Origin: Peribacillus simplex
Lineage (GTDB): Bacteria; Bacillota; Bacilli; Bacillales; DSM-1321
Reading direction: 5' to 3'
Length of the DNA: 64,000 nt
Assembly (NCBI RefSeq): GCF_030123325.1
Contig: NZ_CP126106.1
Location: 4,368,001 to 4,432,000, forward strand
The notes under the pieces are model-generated. The model ran no database searches, was not told the DNA's origin, and saw only the letters and a list, made by a program, of their open reading frames with translations. Each line of letters opens with the position of its first letter. Positions within the stretch are counted from its first letter, which is position 1. Positions 49,446-57,328 of the stretch are shown piece after piece. Position numbers and translations under genes: made by a program.

Positions 49446-50975
49446 TCACTTCACATCCAGTTCATTCGTCAGCATGTAGTATTCGCTTCTCGAAGTGATC
49501 CAGTTTTTAACTTTTTCGGCATCATAAGCAACAAGTGTATTCGGATGTAAAATGAAAGAATTATACACCTGTTCATCCACATACATCGCAATATCCTCAG
49601 CTAAATCCGAGCGCTTATCCTGCTCGACCGTTACGTTCAGCTTATCAATCAGGGATGTCAGGTGATCATCATCGGCCCCACTGAAGTTCAAGGCTCCCTT
49701 TGGATGATAAGTAGCATTTAAATAATAGCCGGCATCCCCGCGCGGAGCCGTTAAATTGCTGTAGGTCGTTAAATCCCAATCGCGATTGGCAGCCATGTAC
49801 TCTTCAGGGATTTCTATTTGCTTGATTTTCACATCAATCCCCAATTGGCCGGCATCCGATTGAAAAACTTGGGCAATTAACGGCAGGTCGGCACGTGAAC
49901 TGTATGTAAGAAGTGTAAACGTTAACGGTTTGCCGTCTTTTTGCATGACGCCATCCACTTTTTTATATCCCGCCTGATCAAGGAACCCCCTAGCCGCTTC
50001 CATTCCATTCTCTTTTTTCGGATAGTCCGGAGCAAAAGAGAAAGTGGATGGAAATGGCCCTGCTGCCACTTCTGCATGACCATGTAAAATCGTATCCGCA
50101 ATGGATGAACGGTCGATCAAGGCATCTATCGCCTTTCGGACGTGTATGTCCTGCAATGCTTTTCGTTCCAAATTCATCGTCATTTGATGTACGCGGAAAG
50201 TGGATGTCGATTCAACCTTCACACCATCTATCGCCTCTAAATTTTCCAGGCTTTCCACTTCCGGACGGAAAACGATATCGGCGTCTCCCGATTCAAGGGC
50301 GAGAGACCTCGCATTCGCATCCTCATTAAACGAAAACCTGGCCCTCTCAAGCTTTGCGGCTCCATCCCAGTAAGACTCATACCGTATTAAATCAACAGCC
50401 GTACCAGGCATGAATTTTGAAACGGCAAATGGCCCTGTTCCTATCGGCTTGTTTATATAGTCACTTTCCTTCACGTCAATAATCGATGTATTTGGATGGA
50501 CCAATTCAGAAGGAAACTCAGGAAAGGGAACCTCCGTCTTAATGGTCAGCGCATTCCCGTCCGCTTCAATCGATTCAATGCGCAAAGCATTCTTGATCGC
50601 CGGACTATCCTTCATCGCCCTCTCCAAGGAAGCCTTCACCGCTTTGCCATCCATCGGCCTTCCATTCTGAAAAGTCACACCCTCCCTTAACTTGAAATTC
50701 CATAACTGACCATCCTTGCTATCCCAGCTTTTCGCCAGCCAGGGTTCGATGGTCAAATCCTCATCATTGAGATGCACCAACGTCTCAGTCATCCCCGCCC
50801 TTAGTGACACATAACTTGTATCAACATTCGGATCAAGCGAGCTAGTCGCAAAATTAAAAAGCAAATTCACTTCCTTCTCCCTTCCCACTTGTTCTTTCGC
50901 AGACTCGGTGGAACAAGCAGCCAAAAGAAAGAATGATAAACATACAATAAAAATCGATTTACTTTTTCTGAACAC
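49446..50975 (-). CDS. Family 5 substrate-binding lipoprotein (NikA/OppA/CntA type)
   Basis: A 509-residue extracellular binding lipoprotein. Signal peptide with lipobox LLAACS near residue 20; then FNFATSSLDPNVDTSYVSLR and the family 5 block LREGVTFQNGRPMDGKAVKA, KPIGTGPFAVSKF. It captures the cargo for the two permeases and two ATPases downstream. The GTG start at 50975 follows GGAGG by 8 bases; a Zur-type box lies 43 bases further up. Such proteins bind peptides, nickel-histidine or metallophore-metal complexes. The Zur site and the NAS-like gene favour the last. Family sure. Confidence 0.9.
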   Translation of the reverse strand: MFRKSKSIFIVCLSFFLLAACSTESAKEQVGREKEVNLLFNFATSSLDPNVDTSYVSLRAGMTETLVHLNDEDLTIEPWLAKSWDSKDGQLWNFKLREGVTFQNGRPMDGKAVKASLERAMKDSPAIKNALRIESIEADGNALTIKTEVPFPEFPSELVHPNTSIIDVKESDYINKPIGTGPFAVSKFMPGTAVDLIRYESYWDGAAKLERARFSFNEDANARSLALESGDADIVFRPEVESLENLEAIDGVKVESTSTFRVHQMTMNLERKALQDIHVRKAIDALIDRSSIADTILHGHAEVAAGPFPSTFSFAPDYPKKENGMEAARGFLDQAGYKKVDGVMQKDGKPLTFTLLTYSSRADLPLIAQVFQSDAGQLGIDVKIKQIEIPEEYMAANRDWDLTTYSNLTAPRGDAGYYLNATYHPKGALNFSGADDDHLTSLIDKLNVTVEQDKRSDLAEDIAMYVDEQVYNSFILHPNTLVAYDAEKVKNWITSRSEYYMLTNELDVK

Positions 50976-51017
50976 GATAGATTTCCTCCATTACAACTAT
51001 TTATATTGGCTGATGCA

Positions 51018-51038
51018 AAATCGTACTGATTACGATTT
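51018..51038 (-). promoter_or_regulatory. Zur box of the metallophore importer operon
   Basis: Reading the plus strand: AAATCGTACT, one base, ATTACGATTT. It differs from the B. subtilis Zur box at a single position. It lies 43-63 bases upstream of the binding-protein GTG, a position that would repress under zinc sufficiency. Confidence 0.88.
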
Positions 51039-51124
51039 ACACCACAGCTTTGCCTTACTATCATGACAAATCAGGCAGCGCATTGCCGAATGCTTATCCG
51101 AAATCAAACTATGTAATGCCTCGA

Positions 51125-51610
51125 GAGTAAACCTTAATTCACGAGTATTTGCTTCAAACTCACGAGTAATGCTCTAAACCCACGAGTAATGCTCTAAACT
51201 CACGAGTAAAAGCGCCAAGTTACGAGTGAACGCTCTAAATCTCGTGCATTACCCGCAAAATCTTGTGTAAAATCAGCCTACTCATGTTTGAACACCCATT
51301 CACGAGTATTTGTGCCAAATTCACGAGTAAATGCGCCAATTTCACGAGTAAACGCTCCAAATTCACGAGTAAGTGAACCAAACTCACGAGTATTTACTCC
51401 GAACTCGAGTATTTGCACCGATCTCACGAGTTAATCCGCCAATTTCACGAGTAAACGCTCCAAATTCACGAGTAAATGAACCAAACTCACGAGTATTTAC
51501 TCCGAACTCGAGTATTTGCACCAATCTCACGAGTAAATCCGCCAATTTCACGAGTATTTGCTCTAAACTCACGAGTAATGCTCTAAATCTCGTGCAATAG
51601 CACCCAAAAT
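51125..51610. repeat. CACGAGTA tandem-repeat array 2, between Zur boxes
   Basis: About 480 bases of 20-21 bp units with core CACGAGTA, e.g. TTCACGAGTAAATGCGCCAA, with variants ending ...TATTTG or ...TAATG. A 103-bp block (from about 51375 and again from about 51478) is duplicated almost exactly. Same core as the array at 8.4-8.9 kb. Because units are near 21 bp, apparent ORFs run through on both strands with a repeating seven-residue pattern; these are not taken as genes. The array separates two Zur boxes and a promoter from the importer operon. Confidence 0.9.
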
Positions 51611-51637
51611 CTTAAGTAATTGCGCCTAACTCTTGAT

Positions 51638-51676
51638 TTACTGCACCAATCCGGATTTTGTAAAACCTAATTTCAT
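51638..51676 (-). pseudogene. Zur-controlled 12-codon ORF, probable beginning of a lost gene
   Basis: ATG at 51674-51676 with GAAAGGAG 6 bases upstream starts MKLGFTKSGLVQ and then a stop. The promoter and two Zur boxes upstream are intact, but the coding part stops after 12 codons, 28 bases before the CACGAGTA array. It looks like the 5' end of a zinc-responsive gene whose body was replaced by the repeat array. It could instead be a leader peptide. I cannot name the lost gene. Confidence 0.45.
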
Positions 51677-51695
51677 AAAAAAGCTCCTTTCAAAT

Positions 51696-51716
51696 AAATC
51701 AAAATGATTACGATTT
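51696..51716 (-). promoter_or_regulatory. Zur-box-like site downstream of promoter
   Basis: Plus-strand halves AAATCAAAAT and ATTACGATTT around one base; the right half is perfect, the left half has three mismatches. It sits between the likely transcript start and the ribosome binding site of the 12-codon ORF. Confidence 0.65.
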
Positions 51717-51735
51717 ACACTTTAAACTGTCTTTC

Positions 51736-51765
51736 ATTATAAAACGTAATGATTACTGTTTACAA
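51736..51765 (-). promoter_or_regulatory. SigA promoter with embedded Zur box
   Basis: On the minus strand TTGTAA (51760-51765), 18 bases, TATAAT (51736-51741). The spacer holds a Zur-box-like palindrome (51741-51761; halves AAACGTAAT and ATTACTGTTT), so a bound repressor would directly occlude RNA polymerase. Confidence 0.75.
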
Positions 51766-51822
51766 GGTTTTTTTGAGTTTTAAAGTTTAGCGGATATTTA
51801 ATTGGCTTTTTGATTAAGAGAA

Positions 51823-51849
51823 AACTCCTGAAAAATGATTTCAGGAGTT
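51823..51849 (-). terminator. Terminator of the mtl genes
   Basis: Perfect 11-bp arms AACTCCTGAAA / TTTCAGGAGTT with a 5-base loop, followed by TTCTCTT on the minus strand, 10 bases past mtlD. Confidence 0.82.
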
Positions 51850-51858
51850 CTTCGGCTT

Positions 51859-53001
51859 TTATTTCAAGTTGTTGTAGTGGTTGATAACTTCTTTCGTTAT
51901 TTCGCTATTTTCGTCCAATCCGCTAACTTGCTTAAGTGCGGTAGCTATACCGTGTTCTTTGATCATCGTTTGCATTTTTTGGGCTTCTTCATCTTCGTTA
52001 AAATCAAAGAGTAAAGCGGCGGCTATCGCTTTCGCCAGATTAGTATAGCAAAGTCCGGCTTTTTTAGCTTCTACGGCAGGGCGGACGAGGCGGTCGTTTG
52101 GCCCGAGCTTGCGCAGCGGTGAACGGCCGACTCTATTCACCGAGTCATTCAGGTAGGAGTTTTTAAATCGATTAATGATTTTTTCGATATACTGCTGATG
52201 CTCATCTGCATCCAAACCGTATTGCTTTATTAAATAGGCGCCCGTTTCCCCTAGGGTATTCTTGACTTGCTCTACAATGCCTGCGTCCTCCAATGATTGG
52301 TCAATCGTCGATTTTTTATTTTTGAGATAACCGAGGTAAGCAATGACGGCATGTCCTGTATTAACGGTGAACAGTTTTCTCTCAATGAATGGAGCGAGTT
52401 CTTTTACAATGGTCATCCCTTCAACGGCAGGAATGCTTTCATCCGTTTCAACGACCCATTCATAATAAGGTTCCACCAAAACGTCGAGTGATCCTTCGTT
52501 ATTTTGGATAGGAACGATGCGATCGACTGCTGAGTTAAAGAAGTATACTTTACCGGCTAGTTTTTCTTTTGTATCTTGATCCAAGTTTTCTAGAATGTAG
52601 CCTTCTAAAAGGTCTGTTGCCGATATTTGGTTTTCACAAGCGATCATATATAGTTTTTCATCGGTTTCCTTCACCCTTGCGGCTAGTCCTTTTGCAATTA
52701 AAGGAGCGATATGAGGCAAAATATTGGGACCGATAGCAGTGGTGAGGTAAGTTGCTTCGGAAATTGCTTTAATGATTTCCTCTTCCTGCTTTAAGCTGTT
52801 TAAACCCGAAACATTTTTTACTGTTACGGATTCTTGTTGATCAGTAGCCAGTTTGACTTGATATTGCTTTTTATCATTTAACTGATCGATGATTTGATCG
52901 GCTATGTCCACAAAAGTCACATGATATCCAGATTGTGAAAAGAGTGCTCCGATAAATCCTCTTCCAATGTTTCCTGCACCGAAATGTACTGCTTGTTTCA
53001 T
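51859..53001 (-). CDS. mtlD: Mannitol-1-phosphate 5-dehydrogenase MtlD
   Basis: A 380-residue long-chain polyol dehydrogenase. NAD-binding start AVHFGAGNIGRGFIG, the TAIGPNILPHIAPLIAKGLA block and the catalytic KLFTVNTGHAVIAYLGYLK motif are those of MtlD. It oxidises mannitol-1-phosphate to fructose-6-phosphate. ATG at 52999-53001 with AAAGGGATG upstream; an ATG three codons earlier sits too close to the site. Starts 6 bases past the mtlR stop. Confident. Confidence 0.95.
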   Translation of the reverse strand: MKQAVHFGAGNIGRGFIGALFSQSGYHVTFVDIADQIIDQLNDKKQYQVKLATDQQESVTVKNVSGLNSLKQEEEIIKAISEATYLTTAIGPNILPHIAPLIAKGLAARVKETDEKLYMIACENQISATDLLEGYILENLDQDTKEKLAGKVYFFNSAVDRIVPIQNNEGSLDVLVEPYYEWVVETDESIPAVEGMTIVKELAPFIERKLFTVNTGHAVIAYLGYLKNKKSTIDQSLEDAGIVEQVKNTLGETGAYLIKQYGLDADEHQQYIEKIINRFKNSYLNDSVNRVGRSPLRKLGPNDRLVRPAVEAKKAGLCYTNLAKAIAAALLFDFNEDEEAQKMQTMIKEHGIATALKQVSGLDENSEITKEVINHYNNLK

Positions 53002-53006
53002 TACAA

Positions 53007-55097
53007 TCATCCCTTTATCAAGTTAGTATATAAATAGTCCAAAAATATGGCTTCCAGCTTTCTGCTAATCATTTCCTCGTCCGAAGATGAAAAAATCATG
53101 ATGGATTCATTGCTTTCAATTAAGCTCGAGCTTATTAAGCTGACGATTTCCTGCTGCTTCACACTCAATTCTTCAGGTGCCAGCATCAGCAGTAAATTTT
53201 TCATATGGACGTCATTTCCATCCATACCTTTGACAAGACGATATTCCTCCAGGTGCGCCACCTGGAATATCAGTTCTTTCACATTTTTGTGTCTCGTATG
53301 GAAAAGGCCCATTCCAGTGCCTGGAATGCCTAAACCACCTTTTTTTTCCCGTTCGTTCAAGGATTCGACCACATCATCCGCACCCATTAGCAGTGATTCA
53401 TTTTCAGCCATCCTGACCATTTCTTCGATGATTTCTGGATGTCCTTTCAGATGCGGAAGCCGATAAAACCGGAAATTATCCATGATCGACTCGATGCTCT
53501 GCTGGGCATCTTTCAATTCCTGCAGCACTTCTTTCAATTCGCCATCCTCTTTTTTGGCCAGGGTATCCTTATGGGCTGAATGACTGCCATAACGCTTATT
53601 CTTCGTGAAGTTTTCGATATTCTTCCTTAAATAATTCCTGATGTTCAATATATTCTCTTCACTCAAAAGAGGGGATACAAGAATATAATCACCATCGATA
53701 TACGGAAGCCGGACGGTAGAAATGATCACATCATAGTTTTTCAGGCTGCCCTGCTGCTGGATGTCTTTGATCGTCTTGATTTCGACAGTCTCGATTTCGA
53801 TGATTTCTTTTTTGATCCGGCTTGCAAGCATCTTCGACGTGCCGATACCTGTCGGGCAAACGATGAGTGCCCTTATTGATATTTCTTCCTCCCGCAGCAC
53901 TAATGCTGACCCGAAATGCAGGACGATGAAGGCTATTTCATCTTCAGGAAATTCTTTTATTTCTTTGAATCCCTTTTCCAGACTGGTCTTTACTGCCAAA
54001 AAGAGAACCGGATACTTTCGTTTAATATCTTCGGTTAAGGGGTTGTACAATCCCATTTCCTGTTTGATCCGGAAAAGCGATGGTTCCATATGGGCAAGGA
54101 GCCCTTGATACAATGGGAAATCCTTGGTCAAATCGATTTGCAGTTGTGCCGAAACATCCTTTATCAGGTTTCTTATCAGTTGGCCAAGCAACACACTGTC
54201 ATATGGAACGGCATCCGCCGCATGAAGCTTGGAACCTTTAAGGATGGCTGCCAGGTAGCTTATATCATCGATGGTAAAAGAGACTTCCAGCATGGTGCTT
54301 AGTTCCTTGCCTATTTTATTCATGAGATTATTCTCATCGGAAAGTTCGCTTATTTTCTTGAAGTCCTTCTCCAAAAAAAATTGGCTTTCATTCCTTTGCA
54401 GGGTCACATAAATATGTACAATTAACCCTATATACCCGCTATCCGCCAAACGGGAATGGACACTGTTAAAAGTGGAAAACAACACCCCATCGATAGCCAG
54501 AAGATATTCGGGATCGAAATAGTCGAGGATTTTCGACTCTGGGAATTTCCCTTCTTGCAACAAAAATAAACTTTCAATCAACTCTTCATTAAAAAAGTGC
54601 AAAAAATAGGCGGCCTGGGCTTTCCGTTTATTTTCTTCAGTGCCGGCGAGCTCTATTCCGACTCCCCTTTTTCTGGTAATCACGATATTGAAATTCTTTA
54701 ACCATTCAGTCAGTTCGTCCAAATAGGTTGTAAGAGTCGTTATGCTTATACCGAGATCCCCCGCAAGAACTTGAGTTTTATATGATTCTTCCTGCAGTAA
54801 AGCTAAAAGGAGATGCAACTTTCTTTCTTGTGGCGTTTGATCGATTGGATGATTGCCCATCAGGTGCTGTACAAGCCGAAAGACTTGTTCATTCTTCCCG
54901 TCGATGGTCAGTCCCTCATGTGTATTGCGTGTTAAATGCAACTCAAATGATTGCAGGATTTTTTCTATGGACTTCAGATCACGTTGAACAGTCCGGACAC
55001 TGACATTCAATTGTGTCGCAATGGATAAGGCTGTATGTTTTCCAGAAGTTTTAATGATCAATTCTATGATTGATTTTTCCCTTGAAGTAATATACAT
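53007..55097 (-). CDS. mtlR: Mannitol operon activator MtlR (PRD/PTS-domain regulator)
   Basis: A 696-residue PTS-regulated activator. N-terminal HTH (SVRTVQRDLKSIEKILQ) and a second HTH (GISITTLTTYLDELTEWL), two PRD modules (about 180-400), an EIIB(Gat)-like domain with the cysteine in IVCPTGIGTSK near 415, and a C-terminal EIIA(Mtl)-like domain with GLFHTRHKNVKE. It activates mannitol uptake when phosphorylated in PRD2 and not in the EIIB/EIIA-like domains. In B. subtilis mtlR is distant from mtlAD; here it lies between them. Confident. Confidence 0.93.
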   Translation of the reverse strand: MYITSREKSIIELIIKTSGKHTALSIATQLNVSVRTVQRDLKSIEKILQSFELHLTRNTHEGLTIDGKNEQVFRLVQHLMGNHPIDQTPQERKLHLLLALLQEESYKTQVLAGDLGISITTLTTYLDELTEWLKNFNIVITRKRGVGIELAGTEENKRKAQAAYFLHFFNEELIESLFLLQEGKFPESKILDYFDPEYLLAIDGVLFSTFNSVHSRLADSGYIGLIVHIYVTLQRNESQFFLEKDFKKISELSDENNLMNKIGKELSTMLEVSFTIDDISYLAAILKGSKLHAADAVPYDSVLLGQLIRNLIKDVSAQLQIDLTKDFPLYQGLLAHMEPSLFRIKQEMGLYNPLTEDIKRKYPVLFLAVKTSLEKGFKEIKEFPEDEIAFIVLHFGSALVLREEEISIRALIVCPTGIGTSKMLASRIKKEIIEIETVEIKTIKDIQQQGSLKNYDVIISTVRLPYIDGDYILVSPLLSEENILNIRNYLRKNIENFTKNKRYGSHSAHKDTLAKKEDGELKEVLQELKDAQQSIESIMDNFRFYRLPHLKGHPEIIEEMVRMAENESLLMGADDVVESLNEREKKGGLGIPGTGMGLFHTRHKNVKELIFQVAHLEEYRLVKGMDGNDVHMKNLLLMLAPEELSVKQQEIVSLISSSLIESNESIMIFSSSDEEMISRKLEAIFLDYLYTNLIKG

Positions 55098-55140
55098 GCT
55101 ACCAACTCATTTCAGGTGGAGTAACACGAGAAAATACTGA

Positions 55141-55167
55141 ATAGAAAAGCGTAAAACGCTTTTCTAT
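55141..55167 (-). terminator. Weak terminator between mtlA and mtlR
   Basis: Arms ATAGAAAAGCG / CGCTTTTCTAT with a 5-base loop. The T run after the stem is poor, so it may be partial or serve as an mRNA 3'-end protector for mtlA. Confidence 0.55.
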
Positions 55168-55183
55168 TCTTGGTTAAGTTTAT

Positions 55184-57127
55184 TTAATTATTTCCGGCAT
55201 TTATAATATCCATCAATTCCCTGGCTGATGTGGCTTTAACCATTTTTTCGATATTCTCCATCTCAGAGCAGGTAACTGCAATGCCAGATAGAATTTCAAG
55301 ATGTGTCCCGTCCTTGCCGGCAATGCCGAATATCAATCTTGCCTTTTGGCCGTCAAAGTCGACACCATCAGGAATTTGTAAAACGGTAAATCCTGATTTA
55401 AGGACATCTTTCTTAGCTTCCTCGGTCCCGTGCGGAATGGCTACATCATTTCCCATATAGGTCGAAGTCAATTCATCACGGGCAATCATTGCTTCAATAT
55501 AGCTTTCCTTAACGTAACCTGCATTGACCAAAGCTCTTCCGGCAAAGCGGATCGCTTCTTCCTTATTGGCGAATTGTTGATTAAGGAAGACGTTTTCTTC
55601 GCTAAGCAATTCATTATCATCCTGCTCATCATCGGTGATGCCAGGCTCGATAGAATGTTCACGAACACCTGGGACCTTCTCTTCAGCATCTTCGACGATT
55701 TCATGCAGCTCATCGGTGCCATCGTCCTGAAGCCGTGCAAGCAATGAATCGTATTCAGGGCTCGATAGGAAATTATCGACGGATACATGATAAGCATTCG
55801 GTACTTTATTTTGTGCCCTTGGAGTTAACTCTTCCTGTGTTATGACGATTTGTGCATCAGCAGGAATGTTCGAGATCGCCGTATTGGTCACGGTGATATT
55901 CAATCCGGCTTCCTTCACCTTCTTGCGAAGCAGCGAAGCTCCCATCGCACTTGATCCCATCCCAGCATCGCAGGCAAATATTATTTTGCTGACGTTTGTT
56001 GGCATCGTTCCCGGATCTGAAGCGAATACATCGGCAACAGAGCTTTTCTTGCCTTTCATTTCTTGCATTTTTTTCGCGGCATCTTCAATATTCTCTTCAG
56101 ATTGCTTTCCTGTTTTCAGGATGAATGCACCGACGATGAATGAAACAAGGGCGGCTACGATCACGCCTGCAAAGTTAGCAATATAAGCGCCCGCATTATG
56201 CGGAGTTACGGCTGTAATGGCAAGTATGCTGCCTGGAGAAGCAGGAGCGAACAAGCCTCCGCCTAGCAGGACCAATGTGAATACTCCACTCATGCCTCCA
56301 AGAATGACGGCTAAGAATAACATCGGCTTCATTAGGATATAAGGGAAATAAATTTCATGGATCCCGCCGAAGAAATGAATGATGGCAGCTCCTGGAGCCG
56401 ATTTCTTCGCCGTTCCCTTTCCGAAAAAGCAATAGGCAAGCAATACGCCGATACCCGGTCCAGGATTCGATTCCAGAAGGAACAGGATGGAAGACCCTGT
56501 TTGTTTAACTTGCTCTACACCGATTGGTGATAGTACACCATGATTGATCGCATTGTTCAAGAACAATACCTTGGCAGGCTCGATCAGGATACTTGTCAAC
56601 GGCAGTAAACCTGTACCGACGAGCCAATCGACTCCTGCTACAAGCCAGCCTGTAAATACGTCTACAGCAGGCCCGATGGCCAAAAAGGATAGGATTGACA
56701 ATAAGCCGCCAATTATCCCCGCTGAGAAATTATTAACAAGCATTTCAAAACCGGCTTTTATTTTCCCTTCAATCAATTGATCGAATTTCTTGATGACATA
56801 ACCGCCGAACGGTCCCATTATCATGGCGCCGAGGAACATCGGGATATCAGATCCGACGATGACACCCATTGTCGCAATGGCACCGACTACGCCGCCACGG
56901 TGGTCATGGATTAGCTTACCACCTGTATACCCAATTAAAAGCGGCAGTAAAAACGTAACCATTGGTGTAACCATTTTGGCAAGGCTTTCATTTGGCAGGA
57001 AACCAGATGGGATGAATAGGGCAGTGATCAGCCCCCATGCTATGAAAGCTGATATATTCGGCATGACCATTGAACTTAGAAAGTTACCGAACTTTTGAAC
57101 TCCAACTTTTATATTAAAGTGAGCCAT
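55184..57127 (-). CDS. mtlA: Mannitol PTS permease EIICBA, MtlA
   Basis: A 647-residue fused PTS permease. EIIC membrane domain (about 1-345; FGNFLSSMVMPNISAFIAWG, GFEMLVNNFSAGI), EIIB with the phospho-cysteine in IFACDAGMGSSAMG near 388, an acidic linker, and EIIA with the phospho-histidine in VAIPHGTEEAK near 565. It imports mannitol and phosphorylates it to mannitol-1-phosphate. B. subtilis splits EIIA off (MtlF); here it is fused, as in E. coli. AAGGGAAG about 8 bases before the ATG. Confident. Confidence 0.95.
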   Translation of the reverse strand: MAHFNIKVGVQKFGNFLSSMVMPNISAFIAWGLITALFIPSGFLPNESLAKMVTPMVTFLLPLLIGYTGGKLIHDHRGGVVGAIATMGVIVGSDIPMFLGAMIMGPFGGYVIKKFDQLIEGKIKAGFEMLVNNFSAGIIGGLLSILSFLAIGPAVDVFTGWLVAGVDWLVGTGLLPLTSILIEPAKVLFLNNAINHGVLSPIGVEQVKQTGSSILFLLESNPGPGIGVLLAYCFFGKGTAKKSAPGAAIIHFFGGIHEIYFPYILMKPMLFLAVILGGMSGVFTLVLLGGGLFAPASPGSILAITAVTPHNAGAYIANFAGVIVAALVSFIVGAFILKTGKQSEENIEDAAKKMQEMKGKKSSVADVFASDPGTMPTNVSKIIFACDAGMGSSAMGASLLRKKVKEAGLNITVTNTAISNIPADAQIVITQEELTPRAQNKVPNAYHVSVDNFLSSPEYDSLLARLQDDGTDELHEIVEDAEEKVPGVREHSIEPGITDDEQDDNELLSEENVFLNQQFANKEEAIRFAGRALVNAGYVKESYIEAMIARDELTSTYMGNDVAIPHGTEEAKKDVLKSGFTVLQIPDGVDFDGQKARLIFGIAGKDGTHLEILSGIAVTCSEMENIEKMVKATSARELMDIINAGNN

Positions 57128-57170
57128 TTTGCTCTCTTCCCTTCATATTGATATAGTTTCCTTTAATCTT

Positions 57171-57184
57171 AAGGTACGTACCTT
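57171..57184. promoter_or_regulatory. 14-bp perfect palindrome upstream of mtlA
   Basis: AAGGTACGTACCTT, 44 bases before the mtlA ATG. It may be part of the leader or a binding site. It does not match a site I know for MtlR or CcpA. Confidence 0.35.
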
Positions 57185-57284
57185 CCGCATTCAATAAAAG
57201 TAAAAGCTAACTTTGTCGCGAAAGAGAAGACAAACATAATGTATCTCACTCTTCCAGATTTATTCAGCACTTGATGCAGACAGA

Positions 57285-57322
57285 AAAGAGTCCCGTTCGC
57301 ATCTTGACGAACGGGACTCTTT
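57285..57322 (-). terminator. Terminator of the citrate transporter gene
   Basis: Perfect 15-bp arms AAAGAGTCCCGTTCG / CGAACGGGACTCTTT with an 8-base loop, 6 bases past the stop. Confidence 0.85.
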
Positions 57323-57328
57323 AGGACT

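Noticed and set aside
46107..50975. Plain nickel (NikABCDE) or oligopeptide importer
   Set aside because: Sequence family alone allows it, but the Zur-type box before the binding protein and the NAS-like gene next to it favour a metallophore role. It remains the main alternative.
51373..51600. ORFs running through the CACGAGTA array on both strands (also 51384-51572, minus)
   Set aside because: The open frames come from a 21-bp repeat period (seven codons). There is no ribosome binding site, no start signal and a low-complexity product, so they are not accepted as genes.
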